In this document: positions 17,825-27,747 of the stretch, one piece after another
Layout of the letters: the number at the start of each line of letters is the position of its first letter
How positions within the stretch are numbered: the stretch's first letter is position 1
Source of the DNA: Alteromonas salexigens
Lineage (GTDB): Bacteria > Pseudomonadota > Gammaproteobacteria > Enterobacterales > Alteromonadaceae
Direction: 5' to 3'
Assembly (NCBI RefSeq): GCF_025628895.1
Contig: NZ_JAOTJC010000005.1
Location: 1-64,000, forward strand
DNA: 64,000 bases
Position numbers and translations under genes: made by a program
The notes under the pieces: generated by a model
Told to the model about the DNA's origin: nothing
The model's database searches: none
Seen by the model: the letters and a program-made list of their open reading frames with translations, nothing else

Positions 17825-17853
17825 TTGCACTGAGTAACATGTTACTCTAGAAT
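17825..17853 (+). promoter_or_regulatory. Sigma-70 promoter of the tRNA-tuf operon
   Basis: TTGCAC (-35), 17-base spacer, TAGAAT (-10), followed by a GC-rich GCGCACCC discriminator, which is typical of stringently controlled stable-RNA promoters. An A/T-rich stretch (AAAATGAAAATTTTTCG) lies just upstream in the position of an UP element. The first tRNA begins 20 bases after the -10. Confidence 0.85.
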
Positions 17854-17873
17854 GCGCACCCACTTGATGCAGT

Positions 17874-17949
<76 letters not shown>

Positions 17950-17956
17950 TCAATCT

Positions 17957-18041
17957 GGAGGGGTACCCAAGCGGTCAACGGGAGCAGACTGTAAATCTGC
18001 CGGCTCAGCCTTCGCAGGTTCGAATCCTGCCCCCTCCACCA
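17957..18041 (+). tRNA. tRNA-Tyr (anticodon GTA)
   Basis: An 85-base class II tRNA with acceptor stem GGAGGGG/CCCCTCC, anticodon loop CTGTAAA, a long variable arm (CCGGCTCAGCCTTCG region) and an encoded CCA. It follows tRNA-Thr by seven bases. Confidence 0.97.
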
Positions 18042-18074
18042 CTTTCTTATGAGGTGGCCAGAGAATTAGGATTT

Positions 18075-18149
<75 letters not shown>

Positions 18150-18156
18150 AATCAGT

Positions 18157-18232
18157 GCTGATATAGCTCAGTTGGTAGAGCGCACCCTTGGTAAGGGTGA
18201 GGTCGGCAGTTCGAATCTGCCTATCAGCACCA
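18157..18232 (+). tRNA. tRNA-Thr (anticodon GGT)
   Basis: A 76-base cloverleaf with acceptor stem GCTGATA/TATCAGC, anticodon loop TTGGTAA and encoded CCA. Last tRNA of the cluster; tuf starts 70 bases further on. Confidence 0.97.
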
Positions 18233-18278
18233 TTTTTCTCCCCAGCTCATGTTGTAAAGATTTTTCAAGAATTTTTAA

Positions 18279-19487
<1,209 letters not shown>

Positions 19488-19511
19488 TATCGCTGATTAG
19501 CACTTAACAAG

Positions 19512-19539
19512 AAAAAGGTCACTTCGGTGGCCTTTTTTT
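19512..19539 (+). terminator. Intrinsic terminator after tuf
   Basis: An 11-bp stem (AAAAAGGTCAC/GTGGCCTTTTT, one G-T pair) closed by a TTCG tetraloop and ending in a T tract, 24 bases after the tuf stop. Confidence 0.92.
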
Positions 19540-19602
19540 ATGCCTGAAAATTATTTACGCAGAGCATCGGGCACCGAGAGACACTATATTTATCTGTTAT
19601 CT

Positions 19603-19620
19603 AGGGGGATGCCCCTATAG
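19603..19620 (+). promoter_or_regulatory. Palindromic box, copy 1 (AGGGG-N4-CCCCT-ATAG)
   Basis: AGGGG GATG CCCCT followed by ATAG. The same architecture, with the same trailing ATAG, occurs in front of both subtilase genes (19834 and, on the minus strand, 31254). This copy precedes a gene-free, structured, terminator-ended segment. Likely a binding site for a dimeric regulator; identity unknown. Confidence 0.5.
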
Positions 19621-19803
19621 TCATCCCCGGTGGGATAGGAGAGAGTAGCTATTCACGGTTACCGGCACGGTGCCGGCTGGAATAGTTCTGACGGATTCGA
19701 CAGTTCCTGAATAGGCTGCGTATCTGTGCTGATTTACCCCTCCACGGCCCCCTGGAAAGGTCTTTGTGGATCCCTTAGCCCTCAACGATGAGGGCTTTTT
19801 TTT
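19621..19803 (+). ncRNA. Possible small RNA (structured, terminator-ended)
   Basis: This 180-base stretch lies between the tuf terminator and the protease promoter and holds no plausible gene. It can fold: CTATTC (19649-19654) pairs with GAATAG (19680-19685), enclosing a CCGGCA/TGCCGG hairpin (19662-19676). It ends with an excellent intrinsic terminator at 19777-19803. A terminator this far from tuf, which already has its own, implies a separate transcript. I do not recognise it as 6S, SRP, tmRNA or RNase P RNA. The 5' end is a guess, placed after the palindromic box. Confidence 0.4.
19777..19803 (+). terminator. Intrinsic terminator with no upstream gene
   Basis: An 8-bp stem AGCCCTCA/TGAGGGCT with an ACGA loop and eight T. 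The nearest upstream gene (tuf) stops 290 bases earlier and has its own terminator, so this one must end another transcript. Confidence 0.88.
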
Positions 19804-19833
19804 GCCCGCAATTTGTTATTAAGTTGTTAATGT

Positions 19834-19851
19834 GGGGGTAACCCCCCATAG
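19834..19851 (+). promoter_or_regulatory. Palindromic box, copy 2, upstream of subtilase 1
   Basis: G-GGGG-TAAC-CCCC-C followed by ATAG, 55 bases before the subtilase start codon. A possible -10 element (GAATACT) lies around 19871, which would place the palindrome in or just upstream of the -35 region, a usual position for an activator. Confidence 0.55.
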
Positions 19852-19906
19852 GCGACGGGAATTTGCTGGGGAATACTAACTGGGTACTTAAGACATGAGG
19901 TGTCCA

Positions 19907-22366
19907 ATGAACGTATTTAGCCGTAAATCTCTTCTATCCGTCGCTGTTGCACTAGCGCTTCCCGCTGGCACAGCAATGGCGAAAACTTATGACAGCGACC
20001 TGGCGTCACTGTTTGCAGAAAATCCGCAAAGCCTGGAACAGGTTATTGTAACTTTTGAGGGGAATGGATCACCCACAGCAGCTCAGTTAAGCGCGCTTGA
20101 TGCACTGGGTATTAATGTAGGTGTTTCGCTCGGTAACCTGCCCATTGTAGGGGTACTGGCGACTAAATCGCAGATTGACGCACTTTATGCCCGGGATGAT
20201 GTGGTATCTGTCTGGCATAACGATGAGCTGGAACTGGAAAACCACGAGTCGACTCAAATTACCGGGGTACAGGCACTGCGCGCCGACCGTGACTTACGGA
20301 ACAACGGTATCCCTTTTTCTGGTCGCGGTATCGCGGTGGTCGTGAACGACTCGGGTGTGGATGGCACTCACTCCGATCTGGCCTTCCCCGACCATGTGGT
20401 ACAAAACGTACTGGCGCAAACAAACCTGCGTAGCTTCAGCGATTTAGCGCCGATTACTTATCAGGAAAATGTCGCGAACACGGATATCGGCGGCGGTCAT
20501 GGAACCCACGTAGCGGGTACCGTAGGCGGCAATGGTGCGCAGAGCAGTGGCCTGCATGCCGGTGTAGCGCCGGGCGCAGACATCATTGGTTACGGTTCGG
20601 GCGCCGGGCTGTTCATTCTGGACACTCTGGGTGGCTTCGATTATGCCCTGACGCATCAATACGATTACAACATCCGGGTGATTTCTAACTCGTTCGGTAG
20701 CACCAGTGATACCGGATCTGACTTCAACCCTGATCATCCTACCAACGTAGCCACGAAAGCGCTGGCGGATCGCGGCATTATTACCGTGTTTTCTGCGGGT
20801 AACTCGGGTCCGGGTGAATCGACGATTACCGGTAACTTTAAGAAGGCGCCCTGGGTTATTACCGTGGCAGCCGGTGATAAAGACGGCAACCTGGCTGATT
20901 TCAGCTCTCGGGGTGTAGACGGTAAAGGCGGCGAAGTCGTGGTAGATGGCGAAGTCTTCACCTGGGAAGATCGTCCAACTGTGACTGCACCGGGTGTGGA
21001 TGTGATTTCAGCGCGTGCGTCTACGTCAAGCTTGGGCGGACTGAGCGCCCAGGACGACGCCGAGATGATTGAGCCTGCGCAACTGCCGTATTACACTATT
21101 TCAAGCGGTACATCGATGGCCGCGCCGCACGTGTCAGGCATTGTTGCGCTGATGCTGGAAGCCAATCCGAACCTGCAATGGCAGGATGTTAAACGTATTC
21201 TGCAGCAAACAGCCACGCCAATGGCGGAACTGGACGCGTGGGAAGCCGGTGCCGGTTACGTAAATGCCCATGCGGCGGTGAATGCGGTGGTAAACGGCGA
21301 AGAAGTTTACGGTGACACCGTGAAACTAAATCGTGAGTTCAATGCGTTCGCTAACGTATCGGTGGGCGACAGCTTCACACGCTCAACCACCTATATTCCA
21401 GCTGGCGAGTCGCCCACAGAAACTTTTGAAGTGGCTGCGGATGTGTCGCTGGTTATCGCCAATGCGTCTATCGAAACTGCGACAGCCTTTGTACTGGAAG
21501 ATCCGGCGGGCAACCGTTACGGGTCGGGCATCGGCCTGCCAGTACTGGGTTCATCAGTAGGTACAGTAGCGCCTGGTATGGCGGGTACGTGGAAGCTGTA
21601 CAGCCGCGGTATTGGCAGTATCAGTGGCGTGAGTGTTGATCCGCTTGGCCTGACCAATGGTGTAGGCGTGCCCGGTACTAATGAAGTAAATATTCGCCTG
21701 CTGGTAACCGATGGTTACACCGGTATTGATGATGCCCAGGGCCACCCTGCACAGCCATTCATTGAGTACGTGGTAAGTCAGCGTCTGATGGATGCAAAAG
21801 GGAATGGCTTTAAACCAGACGCGCCTCTGCGCCGCGGTGAACTGGCCGATGCCCTGACTTTGTCCGCTGATGTGCGTCAGGCACTGGCGGGTAACACACA
21901 GCAGTTCTTCGACAGCAACAAAAATAATGCTGCTGCGATTAATAGCGTAACGGCCACCGGCAGTGTGTTAGCGGATAAAACCATGACCGATGCGCCATTA
22001 ATGATGCCTTCATCTAATGACGTGTTTGATACCAAAGGAAAAGTTAACCGCGAAGCGATGGCTTATTCGATGGTACAGGCGCTGGGTCTGCAGGAACAGG
22101 CACAGGCATTCAATCCGGATGATGACATTGTTGCGGTAGTGTTTGACCAGGCAGTGGTTGTGGCTGATACCGATGAGGTTGCCCCGGAAATGCGCGGTTA
22201 TGTTCAGCAAGCGCTAGCTATGGGTCTGTTCCAAGTGCGGGTAGAAGTAGAGCAGGGCGCGTTTGATACTCAGCCCACCCTGAAAGCTTACTTCGAGCCA
22301 GCAGCAGTGGTATCGCGTGGTGAAGCCGCTTATGTAATCAGTCAGTTCAGACAGGTTGCTAACTAA
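19907..22366 (+). CDS. Secreted subtilisin-like (S8) serine protease with SLH-like C-terminus
   Basis: About 819 residues. A signal peptide ending ALPAGTAMA is followed by an I9-like inhibitory propeptide (about 30-105) and the S8 catalytic domain. The triad is Asp148 (NDSGVDGTHSDL), His198 (GGGHGTHVAGT) and Ser403 (SGTSMAAPHVSG); the oxyanion Asn lies in SAGNSGPG. After a beta-rich region (about 470-620) the C-terminus has two segments like S-layer-homology repeats: FKPDAPLRRGELADAL and YFEPAAVVSRGEAAYVISQF. The open frame extends four codons upstream, but the ATG at 19907 sits behind GAGGTGTCCA and is preferred. Paralogous to the protease at 28660-31140, with the same domain order and the same upstream palindrome. 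Probably an exported, possibly surface-held, protease. Confidence 0.9.
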   Translation: MNVFSRKSLLSVAVALALPAGTAMAKTYDSDLASLFAENPQSLEQVIVTFEGNGSPTAAQLSALDALGINVGVSLGNLPIVGVLATKSQIDALYARDDVVSVWHNDELELENHESTQITGVQALRADRDLRNNGIPFSGRGIAVVVNDSGVDGTHSDLAFPDHVVQNVLAQTNLRSFSDLAPITYQENVANTDIGGGHGTHVAGTVGGNGAQSSGLHAGVAPGADIIGYGSGAGLFILDTLGGFDYALTHQYDYNIRVISNSFGSTSDTGSDFNPDHPTNVATKALADRGIITVFSAGNSGPGESTITGNFKKAPWVITVAAGDKDGNLADFSSRGVDGKGGEVVVDGEVFTWEDRPTVTAPGVDVISARASTSSLGGLSAQDDAEMIEPAQLPYYTISSGTSMAAPHVSGIVALMLEANPNLQWQDVKRILQQTATPMAELDAWEAGAGYVNAHAAVNAVVNGEEVYGDTVKLNREFNAFANVSVGDSFTRSTTYIPAGESPTETFEVAADVSLVIANASIETATAFVLEDPAGNRYGSGIGLPVLGSSVGTVAPGMAGTWKLYSRGIGSISGVSVDPLGLTNGVGVPGTNEVNIRLLVTDGYTGIDDAQGHPAQPFIEYVVSQRLMDAKGNGFKPDAPLRRGELADALTLSADVRQALAGNTQQFFDSNKNNAAAINSVTATGSVLADKTMTDAPLMMPSSNDVFDTKGKVNREAMAYSMVQALGLQEQAQAFNPDDDIVAVVFDQAVVVADTDEVAPEMRGYVQQALAMGLFQVRVEVEQGAFDTQPTLKAYFEPAAVVSRGEAAYVISQFRQVAN

Positions 22367-22391
22367 GTTAAACGGATAGCGTCCAATAGAG

Positions 22392-22416
22392 AGCCGGCCC
22401 ACAGGGTCGGCTTTTT
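22392..22416 (+). terminator. Intrinsic terminator after subtilase 1
   Basis: A 9-bp stem AGCCGGCCC/GGGTCGGCT (one G-T pair) with an ACA loop, followed by four more T. It ends at the stop codon of the convergent response-regulator gene. Confidence 0.88.
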
Positions 22417-23048
22417 CATTCCAGTAAGCCGGCTTTACCGGCCATGCGGATAAGTTCGGCGGAACTGCTTACATTAAGCTTCTTATAGATATTGCTGCGA
22501 TGGTTTTCTGCCGTCTTCAAACTCATATCCAATAGTTCGGCAATTTTTTTACTGGTATTGCCGGCGGCGACCAGAAAAAATACTTCCCGTTCCCGTCGGG
22601 TCAGGGCGCTCAGCGGACTCAGGCGACGGGCAGCCGGAGAAATCTCAGACTGGCCGGTATCTGCATTGGGGAAGACGGTTTTACCCTGCGCTACTTTTTT
22701 AATTGCGGCAATCAACTCGTCGCCCGAAGATTCTTTCAGCAGGTAACCTTTAGCACCGGCACCCTGCATGGCCTCCACGTATTCCACTTCATCGTGCATG
22801 GATAACACCAGAATCCGGGTGTCAGGCCGCTGGCTAAGCAGCTTATCGATGGCTACCAGGCCGCTCATTTTTGGCATGGAAATGTCCATGACCACCACAT
22901 CCGGTGTGAGCCTCAGAGTCTGATCGATAAGCTCCACTCCGTCGCCGCATTCACCTACTACTGTTAAATCGGGATCGGCTTCAATCATCTGGCTAACGCC
23001 CTGGCGCATGAGTACGTGATCATCAGCCAGTACTACACTTATGGTCAT
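22416..23048 (-). CDS. NarL/LuxR-type response regulator
   Basis: A 210-residue two-component regulator. The receiver domain (residues 1-120) has the acidic pocket in LADDH, the phospho-acceptor Asp55 in VVMDISMP and the conserved Lys in YLLKESS. The C-terminal LuxR-type helix-turn-helix (about 148-208) reads LTRREREVFFLVAAG and continues into KKIAELLDMSLKTAENHRSNI. Such proteins bind short inverted repeats as dimers. Its start overlaps the histidine kinase stop by four bases. As the only DNA-binding protein of this locus it is the natural candidate for the repeated palindrome in front of the proteases (inference). Confidence 0.92.
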   Translation of the reverse strand: MTISVVLADDHVLMRQGVSQMIEADPDLTVVGECGDGVELIDQTLRLTPDVVVMDISMPKMSGLVAIDKLLSQRPDTRILVLSMHDEVEYVEAMQGAGAKGYLLKESSGDELIAAIKKVAQGKTVFPNADTGQSEISPAARRLSPLSALTRREREVFFLVAAGNTSKKIAELLDMSLKTAENHRSNIYKKLNVSSSAELIRMAGKAGLLE

Positions 23049-23740
23049 ACCGGTACCTTGATTGTGGTTCGGGTGCCTTTACCCGGTGTTGACGTGAGTG
23101 TGTACTCCGCGTCAAACGCCTTGGCACGATCAGCAATGCTGGTGAGTCCTATCCCCGGCTCGATGCTGGTTGGATCAAACCCATCGCCGTTATCTGCAAT
23201 GTCCAGGCGGATAACATTGTGATGGGATGCCAGTGATAATGTTACCTTACTGGCATGACTGTGCTTAACACAGTTTACCAACGCTTCCTGGCTAATTCGG
23301 AACAATAGAATACTGATATCTTTGGGAATATCCAAATCCAGTTCGACAGAAACCTGAATATCAGCGGTCTCGTGTTCGAACAGGTTACGGCATAACCATT
23401 TAATCGCGGGTTTGAGGCCAAGATCGTCAAGGATAGTCGGACTCATCATTCGGGATAGCTGACGGACATCGCTTAATGCCAGCTCTGCAATGTTACACAG
23501 CTCGTCCAGCTCAGGAGACGTTTTTGACAGCCCCTGCAGACGCCGGGTCAGGCCGGTAAGCAGCTGGCCCACGCCGTCATGCAGCTCCCGGGATAAGCGG
23601 GCTTTTTCCGTTTCCTGTTGGGCCCAGAGCCGCTTGGCTAGGCTGGTAAGGGCTTGCTCTTCTTCATCCAGGCGGCGTTTCAGAAGCGCCTGTTGGCGCA
23701 GGATCTCTTGTAAGTCATGTGCAGTGCTATTGTTGCTCAA
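23045..23740 (-). CDS. Soluble NarX/DegS-type histidine kinase
   Basis: A 231-residue cytoplasmic kinase. An N-terminal coiled coil (about 8-45) leads into a HisKA_3 dimerisation domain with the phospho-acceptor His54 in SRELHDGVGQLL. The HATPase_c domain follows, with the N box (ISQEALVNCVKHSHA), the G1 box (DNGDGFD) and the G2 region (GIGLTSIADRA). There is no transmembrane segment and no recognisable sensor domain, so the input must come from a partner protein. It overlaps the response regulator (4 bases) and the upstream Ser/Thr kinase gene (14 bases), which makes that kinase or the FHA-GAF protein the likely input. Confidence 0.9.
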   Translation of the reverse strand: MSNNSTAHDLQEILRQQALLKRRLDEEEQALTSLAKRLWAQQETEKARLSRELHDGVGQLLTGLTRRLQGLSKTSPELDELCNIAELALSDVRQLSRMMSPTILDDLGLKPAIKWLCRNLFEHETADIQVSVELDLDIPKDISILLFRISQEALVNCVKHSHASKVTLSLASHHNVIRLDIADNGDGFDPTSIEPGIGLTSIADRAKAFDAEYTLTSTPGKGTRTTIKVPV

Positions 23741-26700
23741 GATACGTTTGCCTGTACTGTTCGGCCTGATTCTCGGTTAGCTGACTAAGCCAGCTCTCAG
23801 TTAATTGTTGCTGCCTGGCTTGCCCTTCGTCCGCCTCTACTGCCTGGTAATAAAGGTGATTACGCCAGTAGTCAGGGTGGGCTGCCAGTTGCTGGGTTAG
23901 CGTATCCTGTTGCTCCCCCGCCAGGGCCTGGAGGTAGAGCCACTGCAAGTACGCCTGATAATAACGTGGAGCCACCTTATCGCCTACGCCCTGCATCACA
24001 TCTGTGTCTGCCAGTGCCGGCATGCGCTCCAGCAAATCCAGCTTTATTTGTAGCTCGGTGACTACCGGAATACTCAGGTCACTCAGGGTTGTCAGGTATT
24101 CATCTACGCTGACTTGGTCGGCGCTAGTGGTTTCCAGTCGGTAGGCCGTGGTCAGCCAGCCGAGTACAGCATACGCTTCCAGCATATCCGGGGTAACTTC
24201 CTGTTGCAGGCGAGGAAGTTGTGATTCCACACATTGCCAGTCTGCGGTCATGACGCACATTTCCGTTTGCCATAAGGTGATGGCCACCCACGCACGGGAG
24301 TCATTGCTGTCATCAGCCAGTTTGCGGGCATTTTGCATATGCTTGCCGGCATCATCTAAACGCCCTTCATTAAAGTGTAAATAACTGAACAGCAGACTGT
24401 TGTACATTTGCTCCTGGGTTTGCTCTGTTGTGAGTGCGTCGGCAACCTTTGACAATAGGCGGGTGGCGGCGCGATTGTCGCCTTTGACCAAACTTAACTG
24501 GGCCATGTTTTGCCAGGTCCGCAGCAAATGAGCCTGATCGTTTAATTTCTCGAACTGGTTAATGGCTTGCTGCCAGTAAATTTCGGCCAGAGAGAAGTCG
24601 CCGGTTAAAAAGTGCATGTAGGCCACATTGCTCATGCTCTCCGCCTGCTTCGCGTTATCATCTTCCTGCACCCGAATATCTAAACCGCGCTTATAAAACC
24701 CCAGGGCCTTCTGGTAGCGCCCACGCTCCTCGTACAGAAAGCCGAGAGTATCGAGAACGTGAGCCAGGCGGGCTCTGTCGCCGATAGCCTGCAGTAAATC
24801 GGATGCTTCACTCAGCGCATCTTCCGCTACAGTGAATTCGCCGTTAATGGCTGCCACGTTGGCAAGATTGGCCAGGGTCGTCGCTCTGTCAGAGGGACTC
24901 GTGTCAGCATCGCGAATTGCCAGCGCATCGGTGAAATAACGTTGTGCCACGGCGTAGTCGGACAACCTTAAATGCGCGACACCAAACGCGTTTAAGACTA
25001 ATCCCTCGCCCCGGCGGTCACCAGCTTTACGGAATGCAACCAGCGCCTTGGTGAGGGGCTCATCAATAGCGTATTCAATGTCGCCATTGATAATTTCCAG
25101 TCTGGCCAGCTCGAACCAATACTGACCGTTGTGCGGTGACAGCGTCAGTGCCTGCTGGTAGTCGGCCATTGCCTGCTCACTGTTATTCGCCCATTCATGG
25201 ATAGCGGCCCGGGTAGCCAGCAGCCGTGGGCGGTCAGGATACTGGGCAATCAGGCTGTCTGCAGCCTGTTGCGCCAGGGCCAGATCATCATTCATTTGTG
25301 CGCGAATTAACTGCCCTTGCAGATGCCAGTAATCACTTTCCGGCTGCAGTGAAAACAGCACATCAAGGTATTCCCGGGCTTTTAACAGGTTGCCGTCTTC
25401 CCACGCTATTTGTGCGCCTTCCAGCCAGCCGCCCGGATATTCGGGGTATTCTTCCTGCAAGGCTGTCACGGTACTGGCCAGGTCCGGTGCGGATTGGGAG
25501 TCGGTACCCCGTAATGCTGCCATATAGGCCAGGTTAGGTTGCGGAGAGTCTACCTCCAGCTCATCGTAAAGTGCAGCCACTAGCTTTTCTGCGAACTGCT
25601 GAATATCGGCATCAAGGGTCGCCGTCTGGACTTCGTGAGTAACATCCACCAAAGTCTTGTCCACCGGCATAAACCGCGCGGTTCCCCGCATCAGATAGGC
25701 GCGGGATCCGGTCGGGACGGCATCCAGTACCACCACTACGTCCACCCCGAGTGACGCAGCCATATCCGCGCGTTCGGCGCTGACCTCCCAGGGCTGGATG
25801 GCCAGGTTTTCCACCAGTCGTTCGGCTTGCTCAGGGGGAATAATGGCCAATTCCGGTTCAGTGGCTAACGGACCATAGAGAATATCGGCCATGGTGCCCA
25901 GCAAGGGGAACGCCGGATCGTGCACCATCACCACCTGTAACGTGCGATCCGGCAGCGCGGGAGCTTGCTCGCCCGGCTGACGCACCACCAATACTGTGGC
26001 AATCACCAGCACTGCAACTACCCCCGCCGCTGCGACTATTGAAAACAGCCGGGGGGAAGGAGTATTGCGTAGGGCATCGGCGGCTTCAGCAATGTCGGGG
26101 CGGGCCGTCGGGTTGGTTTGAGTAAGTTTAGCAATGAACCGTTGCTGACGGCGTCGCCACAGGGTATCGGATAAAGAGAAGCGGGCATTGGCCACCGCAC
26201 CCAGCATGTCACCCAGTACTTTACCGGCGCTGTATGTGTCGGAGGTATCGGTAGGAGTGCCGGTTTGTAACACCTCCGGCGCCGAATAGGCGGCATGGCC
26301 ACTGGTTTGCGTATCGCCGCTGCTTTGCGCTGCCCGGCCGATACCGAAATCTATCAACAGTAAGTTGTCGTCGGTATCAATCAGAATATTGTCGGGTTTA
26401 ATATCACCGTGTCGCACACCGGCCTGATGACAGGCATGCAGGGCATCCAGTAATTGTTCGGACCAACGTCGATAGTGGGTGCGACTAATGGGTTGCAGCA
26501 GCCGCTCATACAGTGGCACACCCTCCACGTAGGCCATGGTGAAAAAGACATGCTCATCGTCAGCAAACACATCATGCACCCGCACAATGTTGGGGTGTTG
26601 CAGCTTTCTGGCCAACACCACTTCGTTGCGCACCCCCTGCAAATGCTGCGGATCGGTAGGCGTGCCATCAATCAGTTTGAGGGCAATATCCACTTCCAGC

Positions 26701-26867
26701 AGGGTGTCGTGGGCGGCGTACACTGAAGCCTGAGAGCCGGCTCCCAGTTGTGAAATAACACGAAAACGTCCAGCCAACAGAGTATTGGCGGCAAGGCGGT
26801 GTGCTGAATGTAGTTGTTGCGTGCTCAGTTCATCCGCATTCTCAGAGGAATGGCTTTGCCCGGTCAA
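23727..26867 (-). CDS. Transmembrane Hanks-type Ser/Thr protein kinase with TPR repeats
   Basis: A 1046-residue protein. The N-terminal kinase domain (about 34-270) has the glycine loop LGAGSQASVY, the ATP lysine Lys64 (ALKLI), Glu82, the catalytic loop HGDIKPDN with Asp155, DFG at 173-175 and APE in YSAPEVL. The HRD arginine is glycine, as in some non-RD kinases; otherwise it looks active. One transmembrane helix (about 274-296) is followed by an extracytoplasmic region (about 305-450) and then a long array of TPR-like helical repeats to the C-terminus, with motifs such as YQKALGFYKRGLDI. The layout recalls PknB-type receptor kinases, with TPRs in place of PASTA repeats. It lies between the FHA-GAF gene and the histidine kinase gene, overlapping the latter. 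Confidence 0.9.
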   Translation of the reverse strand: MTGQSHSSENADELSTQQLHSAHRLAANTLLAGRFRVISQLGAGSQASVYAAHDTLLEVDIALKLIDGTPTDPQHLQGVRNEVVLARKLQHPNIVRVHDVFADDEHVFFTMAYVEGVPLYERLLQPISRTHYRRWSEQLLDALHACHQAGVRHGDIKPDNILIDTDDNLLLIDFGIGRAAQSSGDTQTSGHAAYSAPEVLQTGTPTDTSDTYSAGKVLGDMLGAVANARFSLSDTLWRRRQQRFIAKLTQTNPTARPDIAEAADALRNTPSPRLFSIVAAAGVVAVLVIATVLVVRQPGEQAPALPDRTLQVVMVHDPAFPLLGTMADILYGPLATEPELAIIPPEQAERLVENLAIQPWEVSAERADMAASLGVDVVVVLDAVPTGSRAYLMRGTARFMPVDKTLVDVTHEVQTATLDADIQQFAEKLVAALYDELEVDSPQPNLAYMAALRGTDSQSAPDLASTVTALQEEYPEYPGGWLEGAQIAWEDGNLLKAREYLDVLFSLQPESDYWHLQGQLIRAQMNDDLALAQQAADSLIAQYPDRPRLLATRAAIHEWANNSEQAMADYQQALTLSPHNGQYWFELARLEIINGDIEYAIDEPLTKALVAFRKAGDRRGEGLVLNAFGVAHLRLSDYAVAQRYFTDALAIRDADTSPSDRATTLANLANVAAINGEFTVAEDALSEASDLLQAIGDRARLAHVLDTLGFLYEERGRYQKALGFYKRGLDIRVQEDDNAKQAESMSNVAYMHFLTGDFSLAEIYWQQAINQFEKLNDQAHLLRTWQNMAQLSLVKGDNRAATRLLSKVADALTTEQTQEQMYNSLLFSYLHFNEGRLDDAGKHMQNARKLADDSNDSRAWVAITLWQTEMCVMTADWQCVESQLPRLQQEVTPDMLEAYAVLGWLTTAYRLETTSADQVSVDEYLTTLSDLSIPVVTELQIKLDLLERMPALADTDVMQGVGDKVAPRYYQAYLQWLYLQALAGEQQDTLTQQLAAHPDYWRNHLYYQAVEADEGQARQQQLTESWLSQLTENQAEQYRQTYLEQQ

Positions 26868-26904
26868 AAACTCGCTCCAATAATTTACGCCAACAGATAG
26901 CGTA

Positions 26905-27738
26905 CTATGAACATGCTGCTAAAGAAATCTTATGCTCGATAGATTGGAATAACAAACGTAAAGACAAAAATTGTCCTAAAGAAGTGGCAAAGCGCACGTC
27001 GGTGTCTGAAAAATACACCCGTCCCTGCGTATTATCGCCATAAAGTACGCCGACGATGTCGTTCTCGATTTTAACGGGCACGCATAACGCGGCTTTAATG
27101 CCATGCTGCAAGATACTTTGCTGCGTGTTTAGCGTGGTGTCCTGCTGAATATTGCCAATGGCCAGGGGCGTGCCTGCTTCCATACACCGGGAAATAATGG
27201 TGCGGCTGCCACTGAAACTGTCTGCTTCCATCCAGGGCTGAAAACCGATACTGGACTGAAAGCCGGCCTGTTTATCAAACAGGATAAACGCGGCGCGTTC
27301 ACAGTGCAGGGTTTGCTGCATACACTCGCGAGCCACGTTAACCAGTGCCAGCGTGCTGTCGCAGCGGTTTATCTGGCGGTGGTATCGCCCCAGCTGCTGT
27401 TTTCGCCAGACCTGCTGACTGTCCTGTTTTACCAGTCCCTTGCGGCTGACAGGCGTCAGCCGGCAGGGCACCGGGCCAAAGTGTAAAACTCTGGGCGACT
27501 GAATGGTGGTCGTTTCCACGGGCATGCCATTGTCGTAGCAACCGGTACTGCTGGTATCAGTAAAGAGCCAGCTGTCGTCATCGCGTGCCCGCAAAGACGC
27601 GTGTTGGCGCGATACCTTTGAGTTGGCAATAACGATATCCGACCCCTGTGACCGGCCAACGACATAGTCGCGGCCGGCGAACAGGGTGTGCTCTGCAATC
27701 ACACCATCAGGTTGAGGTACCGCCAGTTGCAATGGCAT
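26905..27738 (-). CDS. FHA-GAF domain signalling protein
   Basis: A 277-residue soluble protein. The N-terminal FHA domain (about 20-95) shows the phosphothreonine-binding residues in VVGRSQGSDIVI and KVSRQHASLR, while the usual NGT-x-VNG loop is altered to SSTGCYDNG. After a linker, a GAF domain (about 125-270) contains ALCVPVKIENDIVGVLYGDN near its end. FHA domains read phosphothreonine, so the Ser/Thr kinase encoded 38 bases downstream is the obvious partner. The GAF domain may bind a small ligand. No output domain is present, so it probably acts as an adaptor between the kinase and the two-component pair. Confidence 0.88.
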   Translation of the reverse strand: MPLQLAVPQPDGVIAEHTLFAGRDYVVGRSQGSDIVIANSKVSRQHASLRARDDDSWLFTDTSSTGCYDNGMPVETTTIQSPRVLHFGPVPCRLTPVSRKGLVKQDSQQVWRKQQLGRYHRQINRCDSTLALVNVARECMQQTLHCERAAFILFDKQAGFQSSIGFQPWMEADSFSGSRTIISRCMEAGTPLAIGNIQQDTTLNTQQSILQHGIKAALCVPVKIENDIVGVLYGDNTQGRVYFSDTDVRFATSLGQFLSLRLLFQSIEHKISLAACS

Positions 27739-27747
27739 GGTGGTAAC

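Noticed and set aside
19540..19906. Known housekeeping RNA (6S, SRP, tmRNA, RNase P) downstream of tuf
   Set aside because: None of the hallmark sequences of these RNAs, such as the SRP GGAA tetraloop helix, could be found.
26381..26733. Overlapping plus- and minus-strand frames inside the Ser/Thr kinase gene
   Set aside because: Shadows of the kinase gene; the kinase motifs are all in the long minus-strand frame.
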